A stretch of DNA of 64,000 bases, taken from contig NZ_JASGIV010000001.1 in assembly GCF_047654805.1 (NCBI RefSeq), forward strand, positions 1,922,001 through 1,986,000. The letters run 5' to 3'. A program made the translations under genes and the position numbers. Below, one piece after another: positions 16,517 through 25,459 of this stretch (its first letter is position 1; each line of letters starts with the position of its first letter). The notes below the pieces were generated by a model that searched no databases, had not been told where the DNA came from, and saw nothing but the letters and a program-made list of their open reading frames with translations. The DNA is from Pelomonas sp047654805 (GTDB taxonomy: Bacteria > Pseudomonadota > Gammaproteobacteria > Burkholderiales > Burkholderiaceae_C).

Positions 16517-16542
16517 GCTCCCCGCGCCGCTACGCGGGGAGC
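16517..16542 (-). terminator. hairpin after the AddA-like gene
   Basis: A perfect 10-bp stem GCTCCCCGCG / CGCGGGGAGC with a 6-nt loop lies 7 bp past the stop of the AddA-like gene. There is no T-run on either side, so it may end transcription with Rho or protect the 3' end. Confidence 0.5.
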
Positions 16543-16548
16543 GGAACC

Positions 16549-19500
16549 TTAGGACAGTCGAACTGCTCGTGCTGCAACGGGCAGGTACAGCCACCGCTGG
16601 CTCACAGGCTTGCCGGTCGCGGCGAGGAGAGCGTGGCCATAGGACTCGAGCTGAGGGCCGTGTGCGGCCACCAGGTCCTCGTCTCTGGTGGCACCCCCTG
16701 GGTTCGATTTGTGGTCCAGAAGAACCCATCCGTCGTTCTCTTCAACCACCAGGTCGATGCGGCCACGGATGCGGGTCCCGTTCGGACCGTCCGCTTCCAC
16801 TGGCACCTCGACATGAATAGGGCAGCCTGGCCAGCGCTTGGCCAACCAGGCCTGGAACGCCGCGACCTGGGCGCATACGGCATCCTTGTCCACGCAGTGA
16901 GCGACGGCCCAGGTCTTCAAGATGCGTTCGACTTCCGGCGCTGACACGCCGCCAAGCACTCCTGCGCGTGCGATGCACAGGTGGAGCGCCGTGCCCAGCG
17001 ATGCCATGTCCGGTTTGCCCGCCAGGCTCAGCCGCATACCGATGGTGTCTGTCTCGGCGACCTTGAAGGCTCCGCCCGAGGCAGAGCTTGGGCGATGCCA
17101 CAGGGGCTCGGCTTGCATCCGGGGCCGCGCGTTGAACCAGTAGCACGTCTCGGGCGCCTTGGCCGGCGGCTCGACGGCGCAGTTGTCCTTGCTCCATAAC
17201 GTTGTCAGGCGTGAGAGCTGCCGGCCGCAAGGAAGCGCCACGGCTCCCGAGTCGCCGAACAACAGCTCAGTTGCGCCTCGAATCTCGCCAACCCATGCAC
17301 GCCCAGGTCCTCGCGACCGAACGAAGGACACTGCCACGTTCATGTCACGTGCGCGAGTCAGGCCCACATAGAGCAGCCGCTTGTTCTCCGCCAGGGCTTC
17401 TGCCTGCATGGCTTGACCAGTTGCGCTGGCCTCGGCGTTGAGCGCGGCCTGGGGTTGGGACCGCTTGCCCCAAGTCTTTAGCCAGCAGTGGACGAAGCGG
17501 TTGGCCAGCGGTTGCTGCGGGTCGAAGGCGCCGACGGTCCTGGCGCGGACGCCCCATAGCGAGCTGCGTGCCGTCGCATCGAGGCTTGTCAGCACGACGA
17601 CTGGCCATTCCAGACCCTTTGCCCCGTGATAGGTCAGGACTGTGACCGAGTTGTCTGCAGAGGTCGCACGGTTGTCGTCCTCAGCGCTGGCGAGTTCGTC
17701 CAGCCAGCGAAGCATGCCGCTGACGGTTGCCGGCCGCTTCGCGGCAACGCACTCGTCCTCGAAAGTCTTGCCGAACTCGACCAGTGCTTCGACATTGGCC
17801 AGGCGGTTGCGGCTCTCGTGAGGAGAGGTCGACCATTGGCCGACCAGACGCGCCACCTGAGACTCGGCAGCGGCAAGTCGCAGGGCCTCCTGCGGTGTCA
17901 GGGCGTTGAGCGTTGGGCGCAGCTCTTCCAATCGGGCCAGCAGCGGATGGGCGTTGTCGCCGGTCGTCTTCCAGTCGTGGGACTTGGCGCCATCGGTGGC
18001 AAGGTGCCGCAGTCGGTCTTCGAGCCATGTCTCGACCGGCATGCCTTCGGCCAGGGTGAGAACCAGCGCCGTGGCGACCGTGTCGGTCGGGTCGTTCATG
18101 CGCCGCAGGCATGCCATCACGTAGATGGCCTCGGCAGTCCCCAGCAGGCCAGCGCGTGGGCTGGCTGAAGGGATGCCCCAGCGGGTGAGCGACGTGACGG
18201 CAAACTCGACCTGGTCGTTGTAGCGGCACAGCACCCCGACATCGCCGGCTTGAATAGGTCGCAGCTGCTTGGATTCCTTGTCCTCGACCTTGACGCCTGA
18301 GTCCAGCAGTTCCCTGACGGCTTGACCAAGCCCCAGGTAGTCCGAGTCGTTTCGGCTGCTCTCGAAGCTCCAGTTCAGGAGTGCTGCCTGGTCCGGGATG
18401 TCCTTTCGCAGCGGCTGCAGCTGAACCTGCGCTGGCGTCAGGTCGGGCTCGAACGCAGACCCGAACACGCCGTTGGTGAGCGCAACGAGCCCCTCGACGG
18501 AACGCCTGGAAGTATCGAGGGCCTTCCCAATGGTTCCGCCCCAATCCTTGATGGCGCCCAGGACGCCAGCGATGAGGCTCGCGTCCGTGCCGCGGAACCC
18601 GTAGATGGCCTGCTTGGGGTCGCCGACCCAGACTGACCGCTTGGCGAGCTTGGCTAACTCCACGAAGAGCGCCAACTGAAGGGGGCTGGTGTCCTGGAAC
18701 TCGTCGACCACGATGAGGTCCAGCTCGGCCGCCAGGGCTTCGTGGACGCTTGGCTTGGTCCTCAACGCCCGGAGCAGCAGAACCTCCTGGTCGCTGAAGT
18801 CCACGGCGCCCAGGGCCTTCTTGGCCTGCTCGTAAGCATCAACTACGTCGGCGGCCAGGTTGAACACCAAGTCCAGATACCGGCGCACCTCGGCATGAAA
18901 GGCGGGGTGAGACTCGTGGGCCTGAGCGGCGGCCTTGACTGGCTCCACGAGGTCCTTGACCTTGGCGCCAGCGTTCAACCCGGCAGCGCCAATCCAGTCC
19001 GGCCAGCTCCAACGGTTGCTCTGGAAGCGGCGGTCCAGCTTTTGGATGTCCTCGAGCCCATCGGTGAGGTTCTTTGCGACCTTTGCGCCGGCAGCCAGTT
19101 GCTGTTCGACGTAGGCGGCCACCTCCTGGTGCGCCTTGGCCAGAGCGGCCACCAGCGCGTCGGTCGGGTCTGGCCCAGCCGTCGGAGCAGGCCAGTTCGC
19201 GAGCATCGCATCCGCGTTCTGGACACCCATCGCGCGCAGCTCCGTTGGTGCGATGTCATTGTCGAGTGCGGCCTTGACGACCGCCTCGACGGTCTTGGAC
19301 CAGTCCGCTTGCTCGATTCCGAACCGCTCGGTAAGCCAAACCAGTTCCGCTTGCGCGGCGGCATCCATGGACTCGGCCAGGGTGGCTTTGAGCAGCCGCT
19401 TGGATTGGCCTTCACCCAGGACGGTCTGGTCGGGCGACAGGCCCAGCTCGAAGCAGAACCGCTTGAGCATCTGGCCGCAGACGCTGTTGACGGTGCCCAG

Positions 19501-19725
19501 GCGGGCTTGGCCGACGGCGGTTGCCAGGTCGATGCGTCCCTTCTCAAGAAGCCAGGAACGGGCGCGCTCTCGCAGTTCGGTGGCGGCCTTTACCGTGAAG
19601 GTCGTGGCCAGGATGGCGTGAGGCCGTGCTGCACCGGACTCGAGCGCTTGGGCGAGGGTCTCGGTCAGCTTGTAGGTCTTGCCGCTGCCCGCGCCGGCGC
19701 TGATGAACTCGATGTTGTTCGTCAT
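16549..19725 (-). CDS. AddA-like UvrD-family helicase with PD-(D/E)XK nuclease
   Basis: A 1058-aa helicase-nuclease. Walker A is AGAGSGKT at residues 10-17; motif II VDEFQDTSP is near 340; motif III GDPKQAIYGFRG near 365; motif V TYHGAKGLEWP near 697; motif VI LYVGLTRARDM near 783. A C-terminal nuclease domain keeps the core: H in GTALHLC near 912, then GRIDLVV and LLDHKS near 985-1002, then QLESYGHAL. This is the AddA/RecB layout, although it is not the housekeeping enzyme by context. I chose the ATG at 19725, which overlaps the AddB-like stop as ATGA and has GGGAGG upstream. It likely forms a heterodimer with the AddB-like protein that unwinds and degrades DNA from ends. Confidence 0.82.
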   Translation of the reverse strand: MTNNIEFISAGAGSGKTYKLTETLAQALESGAARPHAILATTFTVKAATELRERARSWLLEKGRIDLATAVGQARLGTVNSVCGQMLKRFCFELGLSPDQTVLGEGQSKRLLKATLAESMDAAAQAELVWLTERFGIEQADWSKTVEAVVKAALDNDIAPTELRAMGVQNADAMLANWPAPTAGPDPTDALVAALAKAHQEVAAYVEQQLAAGAKVAKNLTDGLEDIQKLDRRFQSNRWSWPDWIGAAGLNAGAKVKDLVEPVKAAAQAHESHPAFHAEVRRYLDLVFNLAADVVDAYEQAKKALGAVDFSDQEVLLLRALRTKPSVHEALAAELDLIVVDEFQDTSPLQLALFVELAKLAKRSVWVGDPKQAIYGFRGTDASLIAGVLGAIKDWGGTIGKALDTSRRSVEGLVALTNGVFGSAFEPDLTPAQVQLQPLRKDIPDQAALLNWSFESSRNDSDYLGLGQAVRELLDSGVKVEDKESKQLRPIQAGDVGVLCRYNDQVEFAVTSLTRWGIPSASPRAGLLGTAEAIYVMACLRRMNDPTDTVATALVLTLAEGMPVETWLEDRLRHLATDGAKSHDWKTTGDNAHPLLARLEELRPTLNALTPQEALRLAAAESQVARLVGQWSTSPHESRNRLANVEALVEFGKTFEDECVAAKRPATVSGMLRWLDELASAEDDNRATSADNSVTVLTYHGAKGLEWPVVVLTSLDATARSSLWGVRARTVGAFDPQQPLANRFVHCWLKTWGKRSQPQAALNAEASATGQAMQAEALAENKRLLYVGLTRARDMNVAVSFVRSRGPGRAWVGEIRGATELLFGDSGAVALPCGRQLSRLTTLWSKDNCAVEPPAKAPETCYWFNARPRMQAEPLWHRPSSASGGAFKVAETDTIGMRLSLAGKPDMASLGTALHLCIARAGVLGGVSAPEVERILKTWAVAHCVDKDAVCAQVAAFQAWLAKRWPGCPIHVEVPVEADGPNGTRIRGRIDLVVEENDGWVLLDHKSNPGGATRDEDLVAAHGPQLESYGHALLAATGKPVSQRWLYLPVAARAVRLS

Positions 19726-22343
19726 TCCCAACCTCCCAGCAAGACGAGGTGGTCGCGTTCGAACTGTCCATTCGGCCCTTTGACTGGAAGAGTGCCATCG
19801 GGGCCCTGGAAATCGCCTTCCGGCTCTTCCGGAACTACGTCGATGGCCCCGGCATCCAGCTGCTGCTTACGCCAGTTCCAAGTTGCACGCGCCCGGTCGA
19901 GCAGTGTGGCGACGGTTACCCCGTCTGGCGGCCGTCTTACCTGAGCTTTCGGGAAGATGTCGGCGGCAGTCATGTAGAGCGCGCCGCTTTCCAAGATGAA
20001 GTAGCCGAGCGCGGCTGGAGCGGCACCGTTCGTTTGCTCGACGAGACTGGAGTAGAGTGCCAACTGCAGGTGCTCGCCGGAGCGAAGCAGCCCGGCGTAG
20101 TAGTTGTCGCTCCGCCACTTCATGTCGAGGGCGACGGTTCGCTTGTCACCGAGCGTGACCAGCAGGTCAATCTTGCCGACCAGCGGTATTGCACCCAGGG
20201 TTCCGGAGAACTCGACCTCGGTTTGAACTTGAGTGACGCCGGCGGACCTCAGGTGTTCGAGGAGACTGCAGATTGCACCTTCGCAGACCTTGCGGAAGTG
20301 CTGTTGACTGACGCCAGCGCCCTGCATCAGCAGCAAGGCGCCTTCGGTCTGCAGTAGCGTGTCGGCCTCAGTGCGGAACCAAGCGACGGCATCGGGGTTC
20401 GACCAAGTCAGCGCATCGGCGTGCGCGAACAGCTTCTCGAATACGCGGTGCGCAAGGGTGCCGAGCAGGCGGTTGTCCTCCTCCACCGCCAGGACAGAGG
20501 TGGGCTCCAGGTCCGCCACTCGCTTCAGGACGAACAGCGCAGGGTCGTTGAAGAGCTCGTTGAGCGAGGTGAACGACTGCGCAGAGTCACCAAGTTGCAC
20601 GGGATGCGGGAGTTGGACGAGTCGAGGTGGCGTCGGCAACGGTTGCGGTGCCAGTGCTGCGGCGGTGGTCCCGATGAGCGTGGAGCCTAGTGCTGAATCA
20701 AGGTCGATAGCGGTGCTCTCGATTGCGGGCAGCAGCTTTTTGAGCAACTGGCGAATCGGATGCACCTCGGTGCCAGGAGGTGGGCAGGCTAGGACAAAAC
20801 GCTTGCGCGCAGTAAGCAGCGGGCGAAGCCATTGGGAGGCCAGCGACTTCAGCTCCCGTGCCGGGTCTCGCAGTTGGACCCCCAGCTGGTCGAGAGCTTC
20901 CACTTCGGACGGCGACCAAGGAAGCGGCGAGGGCAGGGAGGGGGTGGAAGGCATCCACCAGACCACTTCGTCCGCAGCCTCAATACAGGCGGCCGGAGTG
21001 CTAGCGGAGCGCATGCAACCAACATGCGAAACCGAGGCAGGGTTGGTTGCCCCTGCGGGCGTGGCGTGGGCGACTAACTGCTCGATTTGCCGAGGCAGCA
21101 CCGTCGCCAGGCCTTGACCGGCGAGCTCGGCCAGCGCCTCATGGACGGCTGCGCACTGGCGGTGCGCCGCCAGGAAACTCGCCACTTCGTCAGACTCACC
21201 CGTAAGGCGCCGCCGCATCGCTTCTTTCAGTCGGTCAACCCGAGCGATGAGTGCGTCGACGGGCACTCCGTTGTTGCGTGTCCAGCGCTCGGATTCCAGC
21301 CAGAAGGCGATTTCGTCAACGACTTCCTGGGCATCCTCCCCCGTGACCAGCTTGGCCTTGGCCGCAGTCCAGGCCTCGCCGCCAAGTCCGGGCTGCTTGG
21401 CGACAGCGCGGGCGAGTGTCCTTCTAGCGCGGCGGCTGAACGGGCCGACCGGGTGGGTGAGAAAGTCCAGCAGCCTGTTGATGTCGAGCGGCGCCCAGCA
21501 CAACTCCAGAGCAAGGGGCAGCGCCTGAAGGGCAGGACGGAGCTGGCTCGGGCGTTCGAACCCACAGTTGACCCCGCCAGTTGCGGACAGGGACACGTCG
21601 AGGCCATCGCCTGAGTCCTCAGCCAGGACCAGCCGGTCTCCCGGCTCGTGCGAGTTGAGGGCGCTAAGCCAGTGCTCGGCGGTCGTGGCCGTGAGGGCAT
21701 GCACCAACAGGACGCTACCGTCGGGCGGCGCGCCCAAGTCGCCCACCGGCTGACCAGCCAGAACGGCCAGCGCCTGTTCTTGCACCGCGCGGAGCTGCCC
21801 TGTGCCCTGCGGCCCGGGGAGACGGACCCCAACGGCGGGCAGGAGGTCGAGCACTTGACGCCAGAGTAGAGGGAAGTCCTCGGGCGGGTCGACGAGGTGA
21901 ACCGATTTGATGGGGCCAGGGCCGGATTCGCGCAGGGCTTGCACAACCAAGTGCAAACGCTCGGCCTCCCCGGGCGGGAGCTTGCCTGCGGCGGCCGTCT
22001 CGATGGCGGAAAGCTCCTGAAGTCGCGAAGGGTGCGTCGGCTGTGCGCTGCCATCCCAGCCGCCGAGGCGCCACTCGTCTCGCCAGTCCAGGAGGCGCGC
22101 GGCGGTGCCGATGCTGTCGGCCTGAAGCGAGTCGCTGTAGAAGCGGGAGCCGTTGTCGTGAGCTCGAAGGAGGCCAGAGTAGATGGCTACTCGCTTTGCC
22201 GACGATGCCTCGGGCGCCGCCAAGCCAAGGTAGGTTTCCAGTAGGGAAAGGAAGCCCAGCCGACCGACAAGGGGGCTGTTGAAGAAATTCGTCGGTGATG
22301 GACCCTGGCGGGCATCCAGGAACAGGCCGAAGGTGACATGCAT
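19722..22343 (-). CDS. AddB-like protein with C-terminal PD-(D/E)XK nuclease
   Basis: An 873-aa partner of the AddA-like enzyme. The C-terminal third carries a RecB-type nuclease: GKIDLLVTLG, then VALDMKW near 750 and HLQLALYSSL. The N-terminal 600 residues are long and helical with no working Walker A motif, as in the inactivated helicase half of AddB. I see no clear four-Cys iron-sulphur set around the nuclease. It is followed by the AddA-like gene with a 4-nt overlap; it begins 180 nt after the YdjM-like gene. The pair with a WYL regulator and small genes upstream suggests a defence role rather than general recombination. Confidence 0.75.
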   Translation of the reverse strand: MHVTFGLFLDARQGPSPTNFFNSPLVGRLGFLSLLETYLGLAAPEASSAKRVAIYSGLLRAHDNGSRFYSDSLQADSIGTAARLLDWRDEWRLGGWDGSAQPTHPSRLQELSAIETAAAGKLPPGEAERLHLVVQALRESGPGPIKSVHLVDPPEDFPLLWRQVLDLLPAVGVRLPGPQGTGQLRAVQEQALAVLAGQPVGDLGAPPDGSVLLVHALTATTAEHWLSALNSHEPGDRLVLAEDSGDGLDVSLSATGGVNCGFERPSQLRPALQALPLALELCWAPLDINRLLDFLTHPVGPFSRRARRTLARAVAKQPGLGGEAWTAAKAKLVTGEDAQEVVDEIAFWLESERWTRNNGVPVDALIARVDRLKEAMRRRLTGESDEVASFLAAHRQCAAVHEALAELAGQGLATVLPRQIEQLVAHATPAGATNPASVSHVGCMRSASTPAACIEAADEVVWWMPSTPSLPSPLPWSPSEVEALDQLGVQLRDPARELKSLASQWLRPLLTARKRFVLACPPPGTEVHPIRQLLKKLLPAIESTAIDLDSALGSTLIGTTAAALAPQPLPTPPRLVQLPHPVQLGDSAQSFTSLNELFNDPALFVLKRVADLEPTSVLAVEEDNRLLGTLAHRVFEKLFAHADALTWSNPDAVAWFRTEADTLLQTEGALLLMQGAGVSQQHFRKVCEGAICSLLEHLRSAGVTQVQTEVEFSGTLGAIPLVGKIDLLVTLGDKRTVALDMKWRSDNYYAGLLRSGEHLQLALYSSLVEQTNGAAPAALGYFILESGALYMTAADIFPKAQVRRPPDGVTVATLLDRARATWNWRKQQLDAGAIDVVPEEPEGDFQGPDGTLPVKGPNGQFERDHLVLLGGWE

Positions 22344-22523
22344 GCTGAAGTTGACTCCCCTGAAGGCAATCGAGTGCAGGCGTTCTATTGCTTCTTGGCC
22401 ACCTGCTCGAATTCGACAAGGTTAGCGTCAGCTTTCGCCACAACCCATAACGGCTTAGAAAATTAGGAGCTGCTGGGCCTCATCAATCTTGTGGACTGCT
22501 CGTGCGGCGCGGGCAGCTGTTCG

Positions 22524-22886
22524 TTACCGACCAACCAGCGGGAGCGACTTTGCCGTCAACGAATCGAGAAAGAGATGAATCAAGTAGGCCGGAATCGCAG
22601 CTTGGCCGAGGGCCTTGAACAGCTCGCCGCCTGCGGATTCGGGCTGCCATTTGTTGAGCTCATGCAGCGCTACGCCGAGAAGCGCGGCGAATGCGAGGCT
22701 GTGAAAAAACTGGCGGTGGTTCGGCGAGGTTGCAGGCTCCAGGATGTCCGGCAACTTGGTCAGGAAGGCGGCGGCTGTGCCCCGTAGCAGCGGTTGGGCC
22801 GTTCGGACGCCGGCCTGCCGCTCTCGCTCGGCCAGGAACACGCCGGTGGCGAAGCCGGCAACAACCTGATGGGTCGGCCCGTTCAC
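22524..22886 (-). CDS. YdjM/DUF457-like membrane-bound metal-dependent hydrolase
   Basis: A 120-aa protein of the YdjM (DUF457) family by its motifs: GPTHQVVAG at the start, LPDILEP in the middle, then HRQFFHSLAF and a final YLIHLFLDSLTAKSLPLVGR. The His/Asp residues in these motifs (H6, D47 region, H57 region, H/D at the end) form the expected metal site. YdjM-like proteins are inner-membrane proteins of unclear substrate, and E. coli ydjM is SOS-induced. The GTG start overlaps the stop of the 59-aa gene (GTGA). It sits between small regulators and the AddB/AddA pair. Confidence 0.75.
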   Translation of the reverse strand: MNGPTHQVVAGFATGVFLAERERQAGVRTAQPLLRGTAAAFLTKLPDILEPATSPNHRQFFHSLAFAALLGVALHELNKWQPESAGGELFKALGQAAIPAYLIHLFLDSLTAKSLPLVGR

Positions 22887-23062
22887 TTCTTGTGCTCCTT
22901 GCGCACGCCTTTGAACGGTTCGCCGTCCTTTTTCTGGTCCATGAACTGGCCGTTGCCGGCGTCGCGCTTGGTCCAGGTCTGGGTGGTCGGGTTGAAGACC
23001 TGCGAGCGGTCACGGACGGCGCCGCGGCGGGCGTTGTCACCGATGGGGGCGTTCTTGGCCAT
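22883..23062 (-). CDS. 59-aa conserved small protein
   Basis: A 59-aa, very basic protein. The middle reads NPTTQTWTKRDAGNGQFMD and the end DGEPFKGVRKEHKK, a pattern I have seen in small uncharacterised bacterial proteins in accessory loci. The ATG at 23062 is followed 4 nt overlapping by the YdjM-like GTG start, and the stop of the 92-aa gene lies 18 nt upstream. It has no Cys and no membrane segment. It is short enough to be missed by automatic gene calling but is fixed in the operon by the overlap. Confidence 0.65.
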   Translation of the reverse strand: MAKNAPIGDNARRGAVRDRSQVFNPTTQTWTKRDAGNGQFMDQKKDGEPFKGVRKEHKK

Positions 23063-23080
23063 GTTCAGGTTCCTTTCGCT

Positions 23081-23359
23081 TCAGGCGTCGATGGTGTGAG
23101 TCCAGCCGGGGAGGCCGTTCTGGGAGAGGTAGTCCACCAGCGGCGGGCTACCGAAGAACTGAGTGCGTCCACCGGAGGTGAAGGCGAGGGCGGACTGCTC
23201 GACCCGCAGGTTCGAGGCGCGTGCCCGGGCGGTCAGCTGGGCAAGCAGGCGGGCGTTATCGCCTTGCGAGCCGGACGACGAGCGGGCGTCGAAGACCGCA
23301 AAGTTGACCCAGCCGCCGTTGGCTGCGCGCTCGCGCAGGTGGGCAAGATTGATTCGCAT
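23081..23359 (-). CDS. 92-aa hypothetical protein of the AddAB-like cluster
   Basis: A 92-aa protein starting MRINLAHLRER. I chose the ATG at 23359 because AAGGAG lies 7 nt upstream; the open frame extends to 23401 without such a site. It reads as a compact alpha/beta protein (VNFAVFDARSS, then LLAQLTARARASNLRVEQSA, then SGGRTQFFGSP) with no known motif. It is between the WYL regulator gene (72 nt upstream) and the 59-aa gene (18 nt downstream). Confidence 0.6.
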   Translation of the reverse strand: MRINLAHLRERAANGGWVNFAVFDARSSSGSQGDNARLLAQLTARARASNLRVEQSALAFTSGGRTQFFGSPPLVDYLSQNGLPGWTHTIDA

Positions 23360-23431
23360 CGTGCACTCCTTACTTGGACCTATCCCAAGCCTGGAAGGCA
23401 TTCTTGCGAGGGCACTAGCTCAAAGAGTGAC

Positions 23432-24424
23432 CTACTGAACTGCCGGCGGGCGGTTTTTTGATGCTGCGGCGCACAAGGCAATGTGCAGCCGCTCCCGTAG
23501 CGAGGGCGGGCTGAGCACTTCAACCTCGGGGCTGTGGCGCAGCAGGTCCATGACCAGTTCTTGGTCGTTGGAGTAGGGCACCTCCAAGACGTAGCTGCCG
23601 TCGCTAAGTCGCTCGCTGGTCTGGCCGTGATGCCATGTCTCCTTGTCGACCCATTGGGCCCGTTCTGGAGTGAATTTCAGACGCGCGCGGTGCTTGGCGG
23701 CGCCGGCAAAGATGCCGTAGCCGCCGCGGAAATGCTCTTGCATCTCCTGCTGGCTGACCTCAACCGCCGGCTCAGCCAGAACCTGCACTGACTGGATTGA
23801 TTCCAGCGCGAAGGAGCGCAACGCATTTTTCTCGTGGCACCAGGCATCGAGAATCCAGTTCTCCCGGTAGTGCACGAGCTGCTGGGGAGAAATCTCCCGG
23901 TCCGACGACTCTTTCCGGTCGCGGTTCCAGTACCGCAGACGGAGGCGCTTGCCTGACAAAAGCGCTCCAGCAATCGTCTGAAAGTGCTTTGGCTCGACCT
24001 TTCGGGGCGCGAAGTGAATCAGTCTGAGCTTGCGCTCGATGGGCCGAGCGGACTTGGTGCCTTCCGCGAGCATGCTGCGAAGGCGCGTCTTCAGCGGGCC
24101 CACATGCTCTTCGAGGAGGCCAGGCTGGACGCCCTCCACCAGGTGAAGCATGGTGAGCAGCGCGAACACTTCAGATGAGTCAAACCAAACACCCGGCAGC
24201 TCGAACCGGCCGCCCTCGGCAAGGTCGTCCCGGATGACCCAGCCGCGCTTCTTGCGGTCCCACTCTAGTGGGCATCCCAGGCGGTCTCTAAGGAATACAA
24301 GGTCCCGCTTGACCGACGCTTCGGAGACCTCCAGTTCGTCCACGAGGAACGCCATTGGCGCTGCTCGACGCTTTCGGATGAGCCGCACGATTTTGGTGAT
24401 GCGCTCGATGCTGACCTTGGACAC
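23432..24424 (-). CDS. WYL-domain transcriptional regulator
   Basis: A 330-aa regulator with three parts: an N-terminal winged helix (residues 5-60, ITKIVRLIRKRRAAPMAFLV then VSEASVKRDLVFLRDRLG), a WYL domain (about 130-235, RLRYWNRDRKESSDREISP, then NWILDAWCHEKNALRSFALE) and a C-terminal WCX-type domain (about 240-320). It starts with GTG at 24424 after GGGAGG. WYL proteins often control CRISPR, CBASS and BREX loci in response to nucleic-acid or nucleotide ligands. Here it is the first gene of the minus-strand cluster that ends with the AddB/AddA-like enzymes, so it probably regulates them. Confidence 0.85.
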   Translation of the reverse strand: MSKVSIERITKIVRLIRKRRAAPMAFLVDELEVSEASVKRDLVFLRDRLGCPLEWDRKKRGWVIRDDLAEGGRFELPGVWFDSSEVFALLTMLHLVEGVQPGLLEEHVGPLKTRLRSMLAEGTKSARPIERKLRLIHFAPRKVEPKHFQTIAGALLSGKRLRLRYWNRDRKESSDREISPQQLVHYRENWILDAWCHEKNALRSFALESIQSVQVLAEPAVEVSQQEMQEHFRGGYGIFAGAAKHRARLKFTPERAQWVDKETWHHGQTSERLSDGSYVLEVPYSNDQELVMDLLRHSPEVEVLSPPSLRERLHIALCAAASKNRPPAVQ

Positions 24425-24808
24425 GCGACGCCTCCCTTTTGCGGGCCGCCTCGTTGGGGCCGGCTCTCGTTCGGTGGATATACCAAGCGCGGCGGCTAGT
24501 CAGCTCGAGAGAGCCGGAATGCCTCCGCCGCAAAACACATTGTCAGACCGCCGACACGCGGTAGCAGCAATTGTCAATCCGAAGCCCCGCGTCTAGAACT
24601 TGGACTTTGTGCAGGCGACGATTGATTCCAAGGCCTAGGCCTTCAAGGAGACGATGCTGCTGACTGCGCACGTGCGTGTCTCTGAGGTCATCCTAGAGGA
24701 GGCCGGCCACGCTGTCCGCCGGTAGTAAGTGCTGGGCATGCAGTCCCCACGAGGGCTTCGCCCGTTAGACAAACTCGTCTAATGGCGTCTAACGGCGCCT
24801 CGCAGGCG
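24425..24808. other. intergenic stretch with a terminator-like inverted repeat
   Basis: About 380 bp between the WYL gene and the 24809 gene. The left part must hold the WYL promoter, which I cannot place. At the right a perfect inverted repeat CCGTTAGAC (24762-24770) / GTCTAACGG (24787-24795) with a further GTCTAA inside follows a small GGGCTTCGCCC hairpin. It lies just downstream of the minus-strand 24809 gene and may end its transcription. No gene is supported. Confidence 0.4.
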
Positions 24809-25366
24809 TCAGGCGACCTCGGGCGCCAGGGCTACCCAACCGAGCGCTTCCTCGATGGCAATGCGGTATGGCGTGCGCACCTCGGCCGGTGCCTTGGTCA
24901 CATACTCCTGGGCCCGCGCAGAGGTTTCGTCGTCAAGTCCGCGCAGGTAGTCCAGGACATCGTTCGCGTCCTTGGCAACTTGGCCGTAGACACCTCGGAA
25001 CTTCGGCCGGAGCGCCGTCCAAACCACTGCGTCGAAGCCGTTGTCCTTCGCCCAATCTGCGATGGCCGACGCACCTACGGGGTATCGCGGCGCAGGACCT
25101 GGCCAGACGCCGATGGCTTCTACGCCACTGCCTTCACGGCCAGCCAAACACTCCTGAGCTTGTTCGGCGGAGTTGTACGCGAGCTCCACGAACTGTGTCG
25201 GGACCTCGACCGCACCGTCGACAAGGACCAGCGTCAGCCGGCCATCTTGAGACTGTCGGGCGAACTCAAGGGGGAGGTTCGGTCCGCCTTGCTGCCAGGG
25301 GCCGGCGAGATGCAGACCTTTCGGATTCCAGACCAGCGAGCCCCAACCAATGCAAGCAATTCTCAT
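24809..25366 (-). CDS. gamma-glutamylcyclotransferase-like hypothetical protein
   Basis: A 185-aa protein that opens with IACIGWGSLVWNP, resembling the GYGSL glycine loop near the N-terminus of gamma-glutamylcyclotransferase-fold proteins. The middle contains LTLVLVDGAVEVPTQFVELA and PRYPVGASAIADWAKDNGFDAVVWTAL. The catalytic glutamate of that fold cannot be assigned with confidence. It stands alone, about 90 nt downstream of the XRE gene in the same direction. The enzyme class is a weak inference; it is certainly a real gene by codon use and length. Confidence 0.6.
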   Translation of the reverse strand: MRIACIGWGSLVWNPKGLHLAGPWQQGGPNLPLEFARQSQDGRLTLVLVDGAVEVPTQFVELAYNSAEQAQECLAGREGSGVEAIGVWPGPAPRYPVGASAIADWAKDNGFDAVVWTALRPKFRGVYGQVAKDANDVLDYLRGLDDETSARAQEYVTKAPAEVRTPYRIAIEEALGWVALAPEVA

Positions 25367-25459
25367 GAGCGGAGCTTAGTGGCAGTGACGTTGAGAGCAC
25401 GAACAGGCTGATGAGCCTGCAGTCATCCCGGTGCGCGGCCGCACGTCCCAGACAGGCGG

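Noticed and set aside
18742..19944. 400-codon plus-strand frame opposite the AddA-like gene
   Set aside because: Antisense of the helicase region; repetitive low-complexity composition and no start signals.
24762..24795. attC site of an integron cassette
   Set aside because: The two heptamers are in the reverse order for an attC and no R''/L'' boxes flank them; kept only as a low-interest note.
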